Positions 34,906 through 44,771 of a stretch of 64,000 bases of DNA are shown piece after piece (positions within the stretch are counted from its first letter, which is position 1; each line of letters starts with the position of its first letter). A program made the position numbers and the translations under genes. The notes beneath the pieces are model-generated. The model had not been told where the DNA came from, made no database searches, and saw nothing but the letters and a program-made list of their open reading frames with translations. Origin of the DNA: Mucilaginibacter xinganensis (GTDB lineage: Bacteria > Bacteroidota > Bacteroidia > Sphingobacteriales > Sphingobacteriaceae); assembly GCA_026225055.1 (NCBI GenBank), contig JAMFSA010000179.1, forward strand, positions 1 to 64,000. Direction: 5' to 3'.

Positions 34906-36828
34906 TTATTTACTATTCCAACTATTGTTGCTCGTATCTGCATCCATAAATATACCGCCATCCAGCGTTGCTGATTTTATGGCTTTAGTAGTTTTTATGT
35001 GTACTGAAATCTGCTGTTGATTACTTTGCCAAACTATTGGTGTTTGGTGGAAGCTTTGCGTACTGCCGTCGGTATAAGTTACCTTAATATCAAAAGGTAC
35101 AGCAAAACCGCCGATGTTTTGGATAGCAACTACATAACCGCCATTATCCTTAGTTACATTCTGCAAATTAAGGTCGATATAATTATTGGTGAAGAACCAG
35201 TTATAGAAGAACCAGTTCAGGTTTTTTCCCGATCCTGTGCTCATGCTGTTAAAATAATCCCATGGGATAGGGTGCTTGCCGTTCCAGTTATCCATATAGG
35301 TATGCAGCGCTTTTTTGAATAACACATCGCCCAGCATATCTTTTAAGGCAAGGTAGCTTAACGATGGTTTTACGTAAGCATTGTTGCCATAACCTTTGGT
35401 CAATTCACTTGTAGGGATGATGATTGGCAGATCCTCGCTGGTCGAAGGGTCATTTATCCAGCGTTTTACACGGAAATTTTTATAGTTTTCGATGTTCGCC
35501 TGTTCGCCTGTTTCAGATTTGCCTATTAGGAATTCAAAAGTGGTTGCCCAGCCTTCATCCATATAACCGTAACGGGTTTCGTTAATGCCCATGTAGAAAG
35601 GGAAGTAAGTATGTGCCATCTCGTGATCCTGCAAAAATTGCGCATCGTGCATGTCATCAGTATGGCTGTCATTCACCATCATCGGGAACTCCATATCGGC
35701 AAAACCCTGAAAAGCAGTCATTTTAGGGTATGGGTAAGGCACGCCCGGCCAGTTGTGCGATAGCCAGTTTAATGTATGCACGCCAAATTTAACCGCGGAA
35801 TGAAAATCGGTTGATTTATCAGCATAAGCGGCCTGCATACTGGCGCGGCGGTGCGTTGCATCATCAACCAAGGTGCTGGCAGCATCCCAATCGTAATGAT
35901 CGCTGATACCTACAGCCAGGTCGCTTACATTAGTTGCCTTCCAAATCCAGGTATTAAAATCGTTTTGCGCTGTGATGTTTTTCTTCGCCAGATCAGCAGG
36001 CGTAGCAATATGCACTGTTGAATCAGTAGTCATGGATTGCTGCAGGCGTTTGATATATTCGGGTTGCAGTACCTGTGTTGGGTTTTGCAGGGTTCCGGTT
36101 GCCCAAACAATAAAGTTTTTAGGCGCGGTAACACTTAGGGTATAATCGTTAAAGTCATTATAAAACTCCTGGCGATCGTTAAAATCGAGCCTGTCCCAGC
36201 CATTATAATCGTCATAAACAGATACACGGGGGTAAAAATAGCCTATATAATAGGTAGTTGAATCTATCACACCTTCGCGCCCTTCGCCTGTTGCCAGCTC
36301 ATAATGCCAGGTGATGTTCAGTTTTACCGAATCGTGTGGTAGCACCGGCGTAGATAATTCAACAAACTTATTGGTGGTGTTACCAACTTCGTTACCCATT
36401 CTTCCGCGTTTTTTACTTGTGTTTTTTACAGGCTCATTGTCCCATTCTATTTTGGCTCCGTTAACAAACATTGAGTCCACCTGCATGCCTTTTGTTAAAT
36501 AATCAGCATCAACATGGCCATATCTTACAGCACCTGGCCTGTGGATATTCATGATCAGCTTCATATTAAGATGCTTTAATGTATCGGGGCTGTTATTAAA
36601 GTAGGTGATCTGTTCGGTGCCTTTTATGGTGCGGTCAGGGGGGAGAGCAGTTATCTTTATATCATACCGGCCATGGTTTTCCCAGTATTTTTTGCCCGGG
36701 CGGCCATCTGCCGACCTGGTTTCTTTTGCGTAAGCTTTTTTAATGTCGCGAGGCAGGTATAACGTTTGCGCTTTTACCTGTGTTAAGAAAAAACAGCATA
36801 CAGCTGATGCGATGAAGTACTTGTACAT
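34906..36828 (-). CDS. Secreted M1-family metallopeptidase
   Basis: 640 aa with signal peptide (cleavage near VKAQ). The zinc site is complete: HEMAH (His402, Glu403, His406) and Glu425 in DEGWA, 19 residues later. The N-terminal beta-rich domain and the C-terminal helical part match M1 aminopeptidases of Bacteroidota; a GxMEN-like loop reads GFADMEFPM, so exopeptidase substrate binding may be altered. Periplasmic peptide trimming is the likely role. Single gene. Confidence 0.9.
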   Translation of the reverse strand: MYKYFIASAVCCFFLTQVKAQTLYLPRDIKKAYAKETRSADGRPGKKYWENHGRYDIKITALPPDRTIKGTEQITYFNNSPDTLKHLNMKLIMNIHRPGAVRYGHVDADYLTKGMQVDSMFVNGAKIEWDNEPVKNTSKKRGRMGNEVGNTTNKFVELSTPVLPHDSVKLNITWHYELATGEGREGVIDSTTYYIGYFYPRVSVYDDYNGWDRLDFNDRQEFYNDFNDYTLSVTAPKNFIVWATGTLQNPTQVLQPEYIKRLQQSMTTDSTVHIATPADLAKKNITAQNDFNTWIWKATNVSDLAVGISDHYDWDAASTLVDDATHRRASMQAAYADKSTDFHSAVKFGVHTLNWLSHNWPGVPYPYPKMTAFQGFADMEFPMMVNDSHTDDMHDAQFLQDHEMAHTYFPFYMGINETRYGYMDEGWATTFEFLIGKSETGEQANIENYKNFRVKRWINDPSTSEDLPIIIPTSELTKGYGNNAYVKPSLSYLALKDMLGDVLFKKALHTYMDNWNGKHPIPWDYFNSMSTGSGKNLNWFFYNWFFTNNYIDLNLQNVTKDNGGYVVAIQNIGGFAVPFDIKVTYTDGSTQSFHQTPIVWQSNQQQISVHIKTTKAIKSATLDGGIFMDADTSNNSWNSK

Positions 36829-36968
36829 CCTTGTAAATAATAAAAATAATGAGTCGGGTTAAAAGTGTAAATATAAAGTAAAAGGCGTTAATTAAAAGGT
36901 TGAATTGACCTGCAATGTTGTTGCAATTAGTAACAAGTATATTACAACTACGGTTAATAAATAATTAG

Positions 36969-37071
36969 TTTGTTTAGCCGGAATTATTTTTTTTACTTTG
37001 CTGTAGTTATTTTAATAGGGGTATTAAATAACTATTGTGGGCCATTCGCTTTATGTGAATGGCCTTTTTTT
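36969..37071 (+). ncRNA. Candidate small RNA with its own promoter and terminator
   Basis: TTTG (36969-36972), 20-nt spacer and TTACTTTG (36993-37000) match the Bacteroidota promoter at 7 of 8 box positions. About 7 nt on comes a hairpin (AGTTATTTTAATA 37005-37017 with TATTAAATAACT 37022-37033), then a terminator hairpin (GGCCATTC 37040-37047 with GAATGGCC 37057-37064) and seven Ts. Predicted transcript is about 65 nt. Both flanking genes are on the other strand. No family known to me. Confidence 0.45.
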
Positions 37072-37096
37072 GTTATTTTCCCTGTGTGGAAAATGC

Positions 37097-37603
37097 TTAT
37101 TCAGTAGTTACATACTCTTTGGAGATGAGCATAAAAAGATGATCGTTATCTATCGATTCATCAAAACATTCGGTTAAAAGCTGCGCTGCCTGCTCCATCT
37201 TTAATTTTGAAGCGATCATTTTCAACATGCTGCAGGCCGAAATATTAATATGTTCGAGCAATTGCAGGTAGGCAATAATGTCCATATCCAGCAGTATCGG
37301 CAAAGGCTGATCTTCATCCAAACAAAAATTATCTTTTACGATTGATTTTATAGGATTACAGTTTTTATCGGATGGGGTTTCGCCGATAATCTCATAAATG
37401 GCATCCATTCGTCCTATCTGCCTTTTAATATCCTCCCAAAACTCTTCCATAGCCATTTGCAATGCCGGGAAGGATGCGATACTTATTAAATGACTCAAGT
37501 GCTTATCTAAATAGCATTTGCCAAAATATATCCTATTTAAATTATGTACAAAAACGTGATTAAGAACAGATTCGTCGAGTGTTTTGATTGTTGTAGAGGC
37601 CAT
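37097..37603 (-). CDS. DUF892 (YciF-like) ferritin-like protein
   Basis: 168 aa from ATG 37603 (MASTTIKTLDESVLNHVF); a start 51 bp upstream is possible but adds a stretch unlike the family. Helical throughout. LNRIYFGKCYLDKHL, the E/D residues of MAMEEFWEDIKRQ, and a C-terminal helix pair match DUF892, four-helix-bundle stress proteins with a possible di-metal site. Substitutions at several family Glu positions make metal binding uncertain. Confidence 0.65.
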   Translation of the reverse strand: MASTTIKTLDESVLNHVFVHNLNRIYFGKCYLDKHLSHLISIASFPALQMAMEEFWEDIKRQIGRMDAIYEIIGETPSDKNCNPIKSIVKDNFCLDEDQPLPILLDMDIIAYLQLLEHINISACSMLKMIASKLKMEQAAQLLTECFDESIDNDHLFMLISKEYVTTE

Positions 37604-37736
37604 GCGGGTAAAATTTAATAAAGTATTTAAATGTTTGGAACGAAAAGGAAGCATCAGCTATGAATATGGTCCAACGGTAGGTTTAACAATTAACTAATAC
37701 CAATGTTTGGTTACGGGTTGTTAAGTATATATTAGA

Positions 37737-37744
37737 TACCTTTG
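37737..37744 (+). promoter_or_regulatory. Candidate -7 box for the DUF2027-Smr gene
   Basis: TACCTTTG fits TAnnTTTG exactly, 20 nt before ATG 37764. The -33 region is weak (GTTG at 37717-37720, 16 nt away). Confidence 0.4.
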
Positions 37745-37763
37745 CGCTATATTATTCTGCTAT

Positions 37764-38714
37764 ATGAAATATAAATTAGGTGATTTTGTGCGGTTTGTTG
37801 ACGAAAAATTGGAAGGCTTTGTTACCCGTATAATTGACGACCAGATGATTGGTGTTACCGGTGATGACGACTTTGAGATCCCTGTATTAGCCAGTAAAGT
37901 TACCAGTGTACACGGTTATGAACCAGCCGGTTCAAAGGGTAAAACCGATGCTTTAAATGAGGCGCTAATACCCGCAGCTGAGTTTCAAACCAAAGGCGTA
38001 TATCTTGGCTTAGTTAACGACCCGAAGGTAAATTCGGTAGTGCATTTTTATTTGATCAATGATACATCGTACCAGTTGCTTGCAGCCTTAACAACCGAAA
38101 AGATAACATCCTTTAAAGGTGAATTTGCAGGTTTGGCAGCGCCAAAATCTGCTACAAAAATATATTCAGCCCAACTGGCTGATCTGCAATTATGGCCGAA
38201 GTTTGTATTCAACATAACTTTTTATACCCCGCAAAATATTAAGCCCGCCGACCCGGTAGTTTTTAACGATAAGCTGAAGGCTAAAGATTTTTCGGGCACT
38301 AAAAGGAAACTGCCTTTGCTGAACGATCTGGGTTGGTTAATTCAGTTGGATGAACCGGAATTGGTTATTGACGCGCAAAAGCTAAAGGAAAGCTTTTTTA
38401 AGCCTGCTGAAGAAAAGGTAGAATTTGTAAAACCAATAAGCGAAGTAGACCTGCATATTGAAAAGCTCCGTGATGATCACCTGTTTTTACAAAGTAGCGA
38501 GATCCTGAATATACAATTGCAGCATTTTAATAAAGCCCTGGATGCCGCCATTGTACATCAACTGCTCGAAATTACTTTTATACATGGTGCGGGCAATGGT
38601 GTTTTACGGCATGAGTTGCATAAGGCGTTAAGCAAAAACAACAAGATCCAAACCTTTATGGATGCCCGAAAGGAGAAGTTTGGGTATGGAGCTACAAAGG
38701 TGCTTCTGAAATAA
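37764..38714 (+). CDS. DUF2027 and Smr-domain protein
   Basis: 316 aa. The N-terminal part (about 1-230) is DUF2027, common in Bacteroidota. The C-terminal 85 residues are a Smr domain: SEVDLHIEKL opens it and HGAGNGVLRHELHKAL is the core; Smr domains nick DNA or RNA. The domain's DLH motif is present. The fused protein may act on nucleic acid in repair or ribosome rescue; this is inference. A likely promoter box precedes the start. Confidence 0.88.
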   Translation: MKYKLGDFVRFVDEKLEGFVTRIIDDQMIGVTGDDDFEIPVLASKVTSVHGYEPAGSKGKTDALNEALIPAAEFQTKGVYLGLVNDPKVNSVVHFYLINDTSYQLLAALTTEKITSFKGEFAGLAAPKSATKIYSAQLADLQLWPKFVFNITFYTPQNIKPADPVVFNDKLKAKDFSGTKRKLPLLNDLGWLIQLDEPELVIDAQKLKESFFKPAEEKVEFVKPISEVDLHIEKLRDDHLFLQSSEILNIQLQHFNKALDAAIVHQLLEITFIHGAGNGVLRHELHKALSKNNKIQTFMDARKEKFGYGATKVLLK

Positions 38715-38720
38715 ATTCTG

Positions 38721-38812
38721 CACTTCGTGTTTCTTTGTGAAAATCTTTGTGATCTCCGTGGTAAATTAAACCACAAAGGGTACAGAGGTTTTCACAAAGG
38801 TCACAAAGAGAC
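38721..38812. repeat. Inverted-repeat element, CTTTGTG family
   Basis: CTTTGTGAAAA ... TTTTCACAAAG and a central GTGGTAAATT / AAACCACAAAG. Relative of 6131-6208, placed between convergent genes. Confidence 0.65.
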
Positions 38813-38819
38813 TTAATAA

Positions 38820-39830
38820 TTACGCCAGTTGATGCTGAAAATCAGGTGCATGTTTTTCAAATACCATGTCGAGGATTTGCTGGGTGGTATCGGGGTAATC
38901 AACCTTAATAACCTGGCCGTTATTTATCCAGTCGAGGATAACCTCATCGTGTTTGGCTTTAAGGCTTTTTATAACAGGTACACCCATTTTCTTTAATGCG
39001 GCTGCGTTAAGCTGCTGCTCATACTGGGTTTTCATGGGGATCACCAGTAGTTTTTTCTGTAAGTACAGCGCTTCAGCAGGTGTTTCAAAGCCGCCGCCGC
39101 AAAGTACCGCCGCGCTTTGCGCCATGCTTTTTATAAAGCGTTCGTTATCAATTGGCTGTATAGATACGTTTTTATGTTTGAATGTTTTTTTGTTATGCTT
39201 TGAGAAAACATCCCATTGCACATCCTTAAATTCGGTTAAGCGCTTAATGAGCCTTTTATCATCGTAAGCAGGCAGATAAACGGTATAGTGACCTTTGTTC
39301 TCAATTTTTTGATCACGTACCTGCTGCCTTATTACCGGGGTAAATATATTTTTATCAAACTTGGCGAAATGAAAACCATATTGCGCGGTTACAGGCGCAT
39401 AATTTTTCAGGATGAGCTTGCCGATCATGTCGGTATCATCGGTCTTGGGTGCATTTTCTGAAAGAACTGCCGCCTGGTGACTAAGCCCTATGCAAGGCTT
39501 GTTTTTCATATAGCATGCCCATGCCGATACCGGCTCAAAATCATTGATCACCAGGTCGTAATTTTCAACAGGAAGCTCGTTTATCTCTTTTAAAAATTTG
39601 CGAAACCGTGATTTTAAAAATGTATCCCATATATCAACCCCGCCCGATTTACCGAACACAAACCCGAAGCCGTGCAAAACATATTTAACCTGAAAAGGCA
39701 GGGAAAGATCGCCCTGGGTACCGCTGACCAAAACATCTACATCGCCCATTTTTTTAAGTAACGGCACAATATCCATTGAGCGGCTTAAATGTCCGTTTCC
39801 GGTGCCTTGTATTGCGTATAATATCTTCAT
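38820..39830 (-). CDS. MJ1255-type glycosyltransferase
   Basis: 336 aa from ATG 39830 (MKILYAIQGTGNGHLSRS). GTB fold: GTGNGHLSR is the acceptor-side loop, and CGGGFETPAEAL is the donor-binding loop near the C-terminus; this is the MJ1255/VC2487 family related to MurG. The donor sugar is unknown. It opens a carbohydrate group with a glycoside hydrolase, acyltransferase and GT39 enzyme, though these do not form one operon. Confidence 0.82.
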   Translation of the reverse strand: MKILYAIQGTGNGHLSRSMDIVPLLKKMGDVDVLVSGTQGDLSLPFQVKYVLHGFGFVFGKSGGVDIWDTFLKSRFRKFLKEINELPVENYDLVINDFEPVSAWACYMKNKPCIGLSHQAAVLSENAPKTDDTDMIGKLILKNYAPVTAQYGFHFAKFDKNIFTPVIRQQVRDQKIENKGHYTVYLPAYDDKRLIKRLTEFKDVQWDVFSKHNKKTFKHKNVSIQPIDNERFIKSMAQSAAVLCGGGFETPAEALYLQKKLLVIPMKTQYEQQLNAAALKKMGVPVIKSLKAKHDEVILDWINNGQVIKVDYPDTTQQILDMVFEKHAPDFQHQLA

Positions 39831-40036
39831 AATTCGGGGGATGGGCTTGTGTATAAAAAATAAAGAGAGCAAGCTCTCCTTATCTAACTATTTAACTGAT
39901 CTTATTAATCCAGTGAATAAAGAACGGCTTGGAATACGTCACATGAATAATATGGAGCAAAAGTGCGGTCGTCATATTAATACGGTGTTAAATTTCTGTT
40001 ACTAAGTGGCTAATCGCACCAGGTATTTATCAACAA

Positions 40037-41605
40037 TTAGTTTGTAACCACAACAAAAACAGGTGTTTCCGTAGCTTTTATACTCAAAATATGGTCACTT
40101 GCCGATACCTTATTTATTAACATATTATTGCTGCCAATGTTGAAGTTATATACGTTTGCCGATGTTGATTTTCCTAAACTTAATTTACAAGTTGTGCTAC
40201 TATATTTTTCATCAGGAACCATCAATACGTAAATCGTTTTGTTGCCTTTACGATAAACATCAACCAGCGGGTAATTGTTTATAGTGCCTTTATATACAAA
40301 ATCGCCAAGCAGGTTTTTGGCCTGGAAGATATAATCTGCTGCTGGTCGCCGCTCAATTGTTTTTGAAGCTAAGCCGCTTGAAGCATACTGAACCGGGTTA
40401 TCGCTGTTGTCATCATACAACTCATAAAAAAATACCTTGTTTATGCCATGTCGTGCGTAAAGAAACGAGGTACGGATGACCCAATCCGCCTGGGTTTGCA
40501 GAGCCGATTTATTGCCAATAGGTATTGCCCGCTGCGGACTGCCGCTATTAACATCATAGCCCGCCTCGGTAACCCAAACCGGCAGGTGATAAGTCTTACC
40601 CAGTTTAACAAAGCTATCTGCTATTGTTCCTGCCTCTGATAGTTCAGGGGCTACACCAACAGTACCCATATCAGTAGTGCCGGGTTTATGATCGTTGGAA
40701 TAATAGTGATAGTTGATCACATCAAAACAAAGGTTAACCGATCCATCCGGTTTATAGCCCCGGTGTACTTTGCACCAGTTGATCATCGCCTCTACATATT
40801 TCGGGTCGGGATTAGCAAGGCCGCCCATTACCACTTTAATGTTTGGATCGGCAGTTTTTACACCAACGCCTTTACCTAATCTGCCCTTATCGCCATCATA
40901 AAACGCGGAGAGGTTGGCGGCATATTCCTCAGCGGTTTGATGGGCTTTATCACCTTTCCACCATTTATCACGCTCATTATCACATTCCATATATTTTATT
41001 GTGCTGAGGCCGATCTTAGGAACATTTACGGGGTCATTTGTCCACCGTGGTTTACTATCAACCGTAACCAAAGCCGGGTCAACCTTTTTGTTGCTTCCAT
41101 ATCTCGCCGCGAATTGAAAGGCAGCTTTCGCCTGCTCAATGTACGATGCCGGGGTAGCTTTATCAGCACCGAAAGGCATGGGCACATTTTCACCATCGCG
41201 CAGGTTTGCCGGGTAAGTTTGCTGCAGCCAATCGGGGCAACCCTTTATATCAGCCAAAACATCAATGCCTTCCTTCTGGCAGCGCTGATAAATAATATCT
41301 AAGTTCCAGCCGCCATTATTGGTAGGGTTAAAGCTAAAGCTGCCACGTTTAGGCTCTATCTTTTGCCAATCGAGGTAATGCCTGAAGCTACCGAATGATT
41401 TAATGATCGCCATTTTAGGCTCATATATTTTACTGGCATCATTCGGGTCTTTAGGATTTTGCAAAAAGTCCCATTCAAAAGCGTTTATACCCAGCATGTT
41501 GTTGAAAGTAGTTTGCTGCGGTTTTTTTGTGGGAATAGGTTTTCGCTGCGCGGATATATTTAGGCACAGCAGGAGCAGAGGGATCAGTGCAATTGGTTTT
41601 TGCAT
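40037..41605 (-). CDS. Secreted clan GH-A glycoside hydrolase-like protein
   Basis: 522 aa with signal peptide (cleavage near ISAQ). A (beta/alpha)8 barrel follows: acid/base Glu211 in ECDNERDKWW (the Asn-Glu pair of clan GH-A) and nucleophile Glu347 in WVTEAGYD. Trp-rich and proline-rich loops and a C-terminal beta domain (about 430-522) resemble GH39/GH51-like enzymes. Substrate unknown. Single gene, with a repeat behind its start (41653). Confidence 0.8.
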   Translation of the reverse strand: MQKPIALIPLLLLCLNISAQRKPIPTKKPQQTTFNNMLGINAFEWDFLQNPKDPNDASKIYEPKMAIIKSFGSFRHYLDWQKIEPKRGSFSFNPTNNGGWNLDIIYQRCQKEGIDVLADIKGCPDWLQQTYPANLRDGENVPMPFGADKATPASYIEQAKAAFQFAARYGSNKKVDPALVTVDSKPRWTNDPVNVPKIGLSTIKYMECDNERDKWWKGDKAHQTAEEYAANLSAFYDGDKGRLGKGVGVKTADPNIKVVMGGLANPDPKYVEAMINWCKVHRGYKPDGSVNLCFDVINYHYYSNDHKPGTTDMGTVGVAPELSEAGTIADSFVKLGKTYHLPVWVTEAGYDVNSGSPQRAIPIGNKSALQTQADWVIRTSFLYARHGINKVFFYELYDDNSDNPVQYASSGLASKTIERRPAADYIFQAKNLLGDFVYKGTINNYPLVDVYRKGNKTIYVLMVPDEKYSSTTCKLSLGKSTSANVYNFNIGSNNMLINKVSASDHILSIKATETPVFVVVTN

Positions 41606-41652
41606 GTTGTGTAGATAGATAGGCTAAGATACGGATTTTGCATGGCGTATAG

Positions 41653-41793
41653 TTGACTCACCCTGACTACGCTGCGCTGGTCGACCCTCTCTACGCTAAA
41701 GTGTAAAGAGGGAAGGGTAAATGTATTTTTTCACCCCCTTTACCGCTTGCGGTAGAGAGGGTCGACCAGCGCAGCGTAGTCGGGGTGAGTCAA
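41653..41793. repeat. 141-bp element with ~42-bp terminal inverted repeats
   Basis: Left arm from TTGACTCACC (41653) and right arm ending GGTGAGTCAA (41793) are inverted copies over about 42 bp with one or two changes. It lies between the divergent GH and acyltransferase genes. Confidence 0.8.
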
Positions 41794-41855
41794 ACGAAGC
41801 GCGATAACTTCATATTTTTAAAATTTATCTTACTTTTAACCTTTGCCAAACACCC

Positions 41856-42902
41856 ATGCCCGATAACAAACCCCAGCAACTGGATTGGATCAATAACCTG
41901 CGGATAATAGCCATGTATATGGTGGTTATTGTGCATACCTCATCGCCGTTAATAATGCAGTATGGTAAAGTGGCCGGTAGCTATTGGTTTTGGGGGGATT
42001 TCTACAACGCGATATCGCGGTTTGGCGTACCTGTTTTTGTGATGATAACCGGGGCGTTGCTGTTAAACCGCGATCAGGAGCCTATTCCATTTCTTAAAAA
42101 GCGGTTGGGCCGTATTATCGTTCCGTTCCTGTTCTGGAGTTTGGTGTATGTAGCTTTTGGCTGGTATAACGAGGATTTTACTTTTACTGCCGATACCTGG
42201 GCGAATGTTAAAATTGTGCTTCACCAGTTAAAATATGGCAGCTCGTACCATTTGTGGTATGTGTATATGCTCATAGGTCTGTATTTTTTAATACCTGTGC
42301 TTGGTAAATTTGTACGCAATGCTTCTGAGAACGAATTACTGTATTTCCTGCTGGTTTGGTTTGGGGTGATGATGATTAGCCAGCCCTATCTAAAGCGTTT
42401 TGATCCGCAGGTTGATCTGCATTATTTTGCAGGTTACGCCGGTTATTTGGTATTAGGTTATTACTTGGCTTATAAGGATTTTCCGGCTAAGTTTAACCGA
42501 ACCTGGTTTGGCATATTATTTTTGGTGACATTAGCTGTAATTGTAATCGGCACTTATTATACCAGTATTTACTACAAAGGTTTAAGCACCATGATGTACG
42601 AACCCGTGAGCCCTACAATCGTATTACTATCGGGCAGCGCGTTTATGCTGGGCAAGCTCACAAATATCAGCTGGTCGCCACGGGCTAAGCGGGTCCGCGA
42701 CCTTATTGGCGGCTATACCTTTGGCATATACCTGAGCCACGCGCTTATTTTAAGGCTTATAGACGATGAACTGAATATTAACTACGCCTTGTTTCATTCA
42801 TCGGTTGGCGTTCCGTTAACGGCTCTTATATGCTTCATACTGTCGTTGTTATTGGTTTATTTGTTGAGCAAATTGCCGCTTGGTAAATGGATCTCTACCT
42901 GA
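41856..42902 (+). CDS. Acyltransferase family 3 membrane protein
   Basis: 348 aa with about ten membrane spans. LDWINNLRIIAMYMVVIVHTSS opens the family (the essential Arg and His are present), and FGVPVFVMITGALLL follows; a WecH/YiaH-type O-acetyltransferase. It is distinct from the OafA-like enzyme at 16264. Acyl acceptor probably an envelope polysaccharide. The GT39 gene follows 112 bp on, same strand. Confidence 0.85.
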   Translation: MPDNKPQQLDWINNLRIIAMYMVVIVHTSSPLIMQYGKVAGSYWFWGDFYNAISRFGVPVFVMITGALLLNRDQEPIPFLKKRLGRIIVPFLFWSLVYVAFGWYNEDFTFTADTWANVKIVLHQLKYGSSYHLWYVYMLIGLYFLIPVLGKFVRNASENELLYFLLVWFGVMMISQPYLKRFDPQVDLHYFAGYAGYLVLGYYLAYKDFPAKFNRTWFGILFLVTLAVIVIGTYYTSIYYKGLSTMMYEPVSPTIVLLSGSAFMLGKLTNISWSPRAKRVRDLIGGYTFGIYLSHALILRLIDDELNINYALFHSSVGVPLTALICFILSLLLVYLLSKLPLGKWIST

Positions 42903-43014
42903 TATTAAAGGTTGCTTTCCGATTAATTTCAATACTTTATGGAAAACATGAATAATATGTAATAATTTTAAAAAATTTTTCAACCCAATAACCCCAGGGT
43001 CTATTTTTTAATAA

Positions 43015-44643
43015 ATGAAAAAAATAACTGAAGGCACCGCCGCATTATATACCGCTCTTTTAATTGTAGTCACTTTTATCATACGCTTGTTTGTAGCAGC
43101 CTACACCGGGTTGGGCATCGGCGAAGCTTATTATTTCCGTGGCGCGTTACACCTCGATCTGAGTTATTTCGATCAGCCGCCATTATTCTTTTGGCTGGGT
43201 GGTTTAAGCATAAAAGTATTTGGTTTAACAAATCTGGGTATCAGGTTCCCGTCGGTGCTGTTATTTGCAGGTACCAGCTGGCTGTTATACCTCGTAACTA
43301 AAAAACTATTTAATGCCAAGGCCGGTTTTTGGGCGGTATTGGTGATGAACCTAAGCGCGGTATTTACTGTACCTATCGCTTGTTGGTTTCAGCCGGATGC
43401 ACCTTTAATGTTCTTTTGGTTGTTGAGCACCTATATTATTGTTGATGTACTATCCATTACGGATGAAGGCAAAACCAAACGCGGTGCGGGGCAGGTTTAC
43501 CTGCTTTGGATACTGGTAGGTATCTGCATGGGCCTTGCCACATTAAGTAAATATCATGTGATCTTCCTGTTTGCAGGCGTGTTTATATTTGTGAGCGCCA
43601 ATAAAAATCAGCGCCATTGGTTAAGGCATCCCGGTCCGTATATTGCCATGCTTATTACGCTTATAATAGCGTTCCCGGTACTTTACTGGAACTATAAGAA
43701 CAACTGGGTATCGTTTGTTTTCCAGGGCTCAAGGGCAGGCTCAAGCGGTGGCTTGCACCCTGTTTGGTTTTTGCGCAGCTTAGGCGGGCAATGCCTGTGG
43801 TTATTGCCATGGTTCTGGTTCCCGCTGGTAAATCAGCTTATCGTATCCTTTAAAAAACGTACGCTATCGCAATCCTACAGCTTCTTATTCTGGACGGCCA
43901 TTTTGCCGTTGGTGTTTTTTACAACAGTTACCCTATGGTCCGATCTGCAATATCACTTTCACTGGCAGGCTCCCGGTTATATGATGTTGTTTATGCCTTT
44001 AGGTTATGCCATTGATAAAAATATCAGCGATCCGCAGAAAGCACGAGGAACCAAACGCTGGTTAGTTTTTTCGGCACTATTTACCCTTATTACCATTGGT
44101 GTGCTTTGCATTGATGAGGTTACCGGATTTTGGCAAAGCTATGGCCCTAAATGGGTGGTGAGCCTGGTTGATAAAACACCCGAGGCCAAACAGAAAGAAA
44201 TTGACCCAACCATACAGGGGATCGACTATGATGATATCCTGACCCGTTTTCAAAAAGAAGGCTGGATGAATAATAACAAAATATTTGTGGGGGCTACCCG
44301 TTGGTGGCTTACCGGTAAGGTTGATTGGGTACTGAAAGGCCAAAAGGATATTATCTGCTTTAACGATGACCCGCGTAACCTTGCTTTTTTAGTTGACCCT
44401 AATAAAGTTGTCGGTGAAGATGCGATTATCATTGACCAGGGCAGCCCTGCGAGTGTAAATAACGATGTTAAGCCTTTTTTCGATAGTGTGAAACAACTGC
44501 CTGATATTGCCATTATACGTAATGGCAGAGATGAACTACATTTGCAGGTATATTATTGCACTCATTTCCACGTACCAGCAACACCAAGGGAAGATCTGCC
44601 ACTGTACCACCAGCTAACCGGCAGGCCACCGTTTGGGAAGTAG
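43015..44643 (+). CDS. GT39/ArnT-like membrane glycosyltransferase
   Basis: 542 aa. About ten to twelve membrane spans in the first 370 residues and a soluble C-terminal domain. The opening LGIGEAYYFRGALHLDL and YFDQPPLFFWLGG match the GTC-fold family, which moves sugars from lipid carriers (polyprenyl phosphate) to lipid A or proteins. The usual acidic motif is GEAY here. Preceded by an acyltransferase gene on the same strand, suggesting joint envelope modification. Donor unknown. Confidence 0.88.
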   Translation: MKKITEGTAALYTALLIVVTFIIRLFVAAYTGLGIGEAYYFRGALHLDLSYFDQPPLFFWLGGLSIKVFGLTNLGIRFPSVLLFAGTSWLLYLVTKKLFNAKAGFWAVLVMNLSAVFTVPIACWFQPDAPLMFFWLLSTYIIVDVLSITDEGKTKRGAGQVYLLWILVGICMGLATLSKYHVIFLFAGVFIFVSANKNQRHWLRHPGPYIAMLITLIIAFPVLYWNYKNNWVSFVFQGSRAGSSGGLHPVWFLRSLGGQCLWLLPWFWFPLVNQLIVSFKKRTLSQSYSFLFWTAILPLVFFTTVTLWSDLQYHFHWQAPGYMMLFMPLGYAIDKNISDPQKARGTKRWLVFSALFTLITIGVLCIDEVTGFWQSYGPKWVVSLVDKTPEAKQKEIDPTIQGIDYDDILTRFQKEGWMNNNKIFVGATRWWLTGKVDWVLKGQKDIICFNDDPRNLAFLVDPNKVVGEDAIIIDQGSPASVNNDVKPFFDSVKQLPDIAIIRNGRDELHLQVYYCTHFHVPATPREDLPLYHQLTGRPPFGK

Positions 44644-44771
44644 AGAATTTAGGAATTCGGATGTTTGATTTCGGATTTGTTATTTTTTCTTTTTTGCCAT
44701 GCTGAGTTTTATAGTTGGATCACTGACTTTGGTTTATAAAGAAGCCAGTGTATATTCAGTCTACAGCTGAT

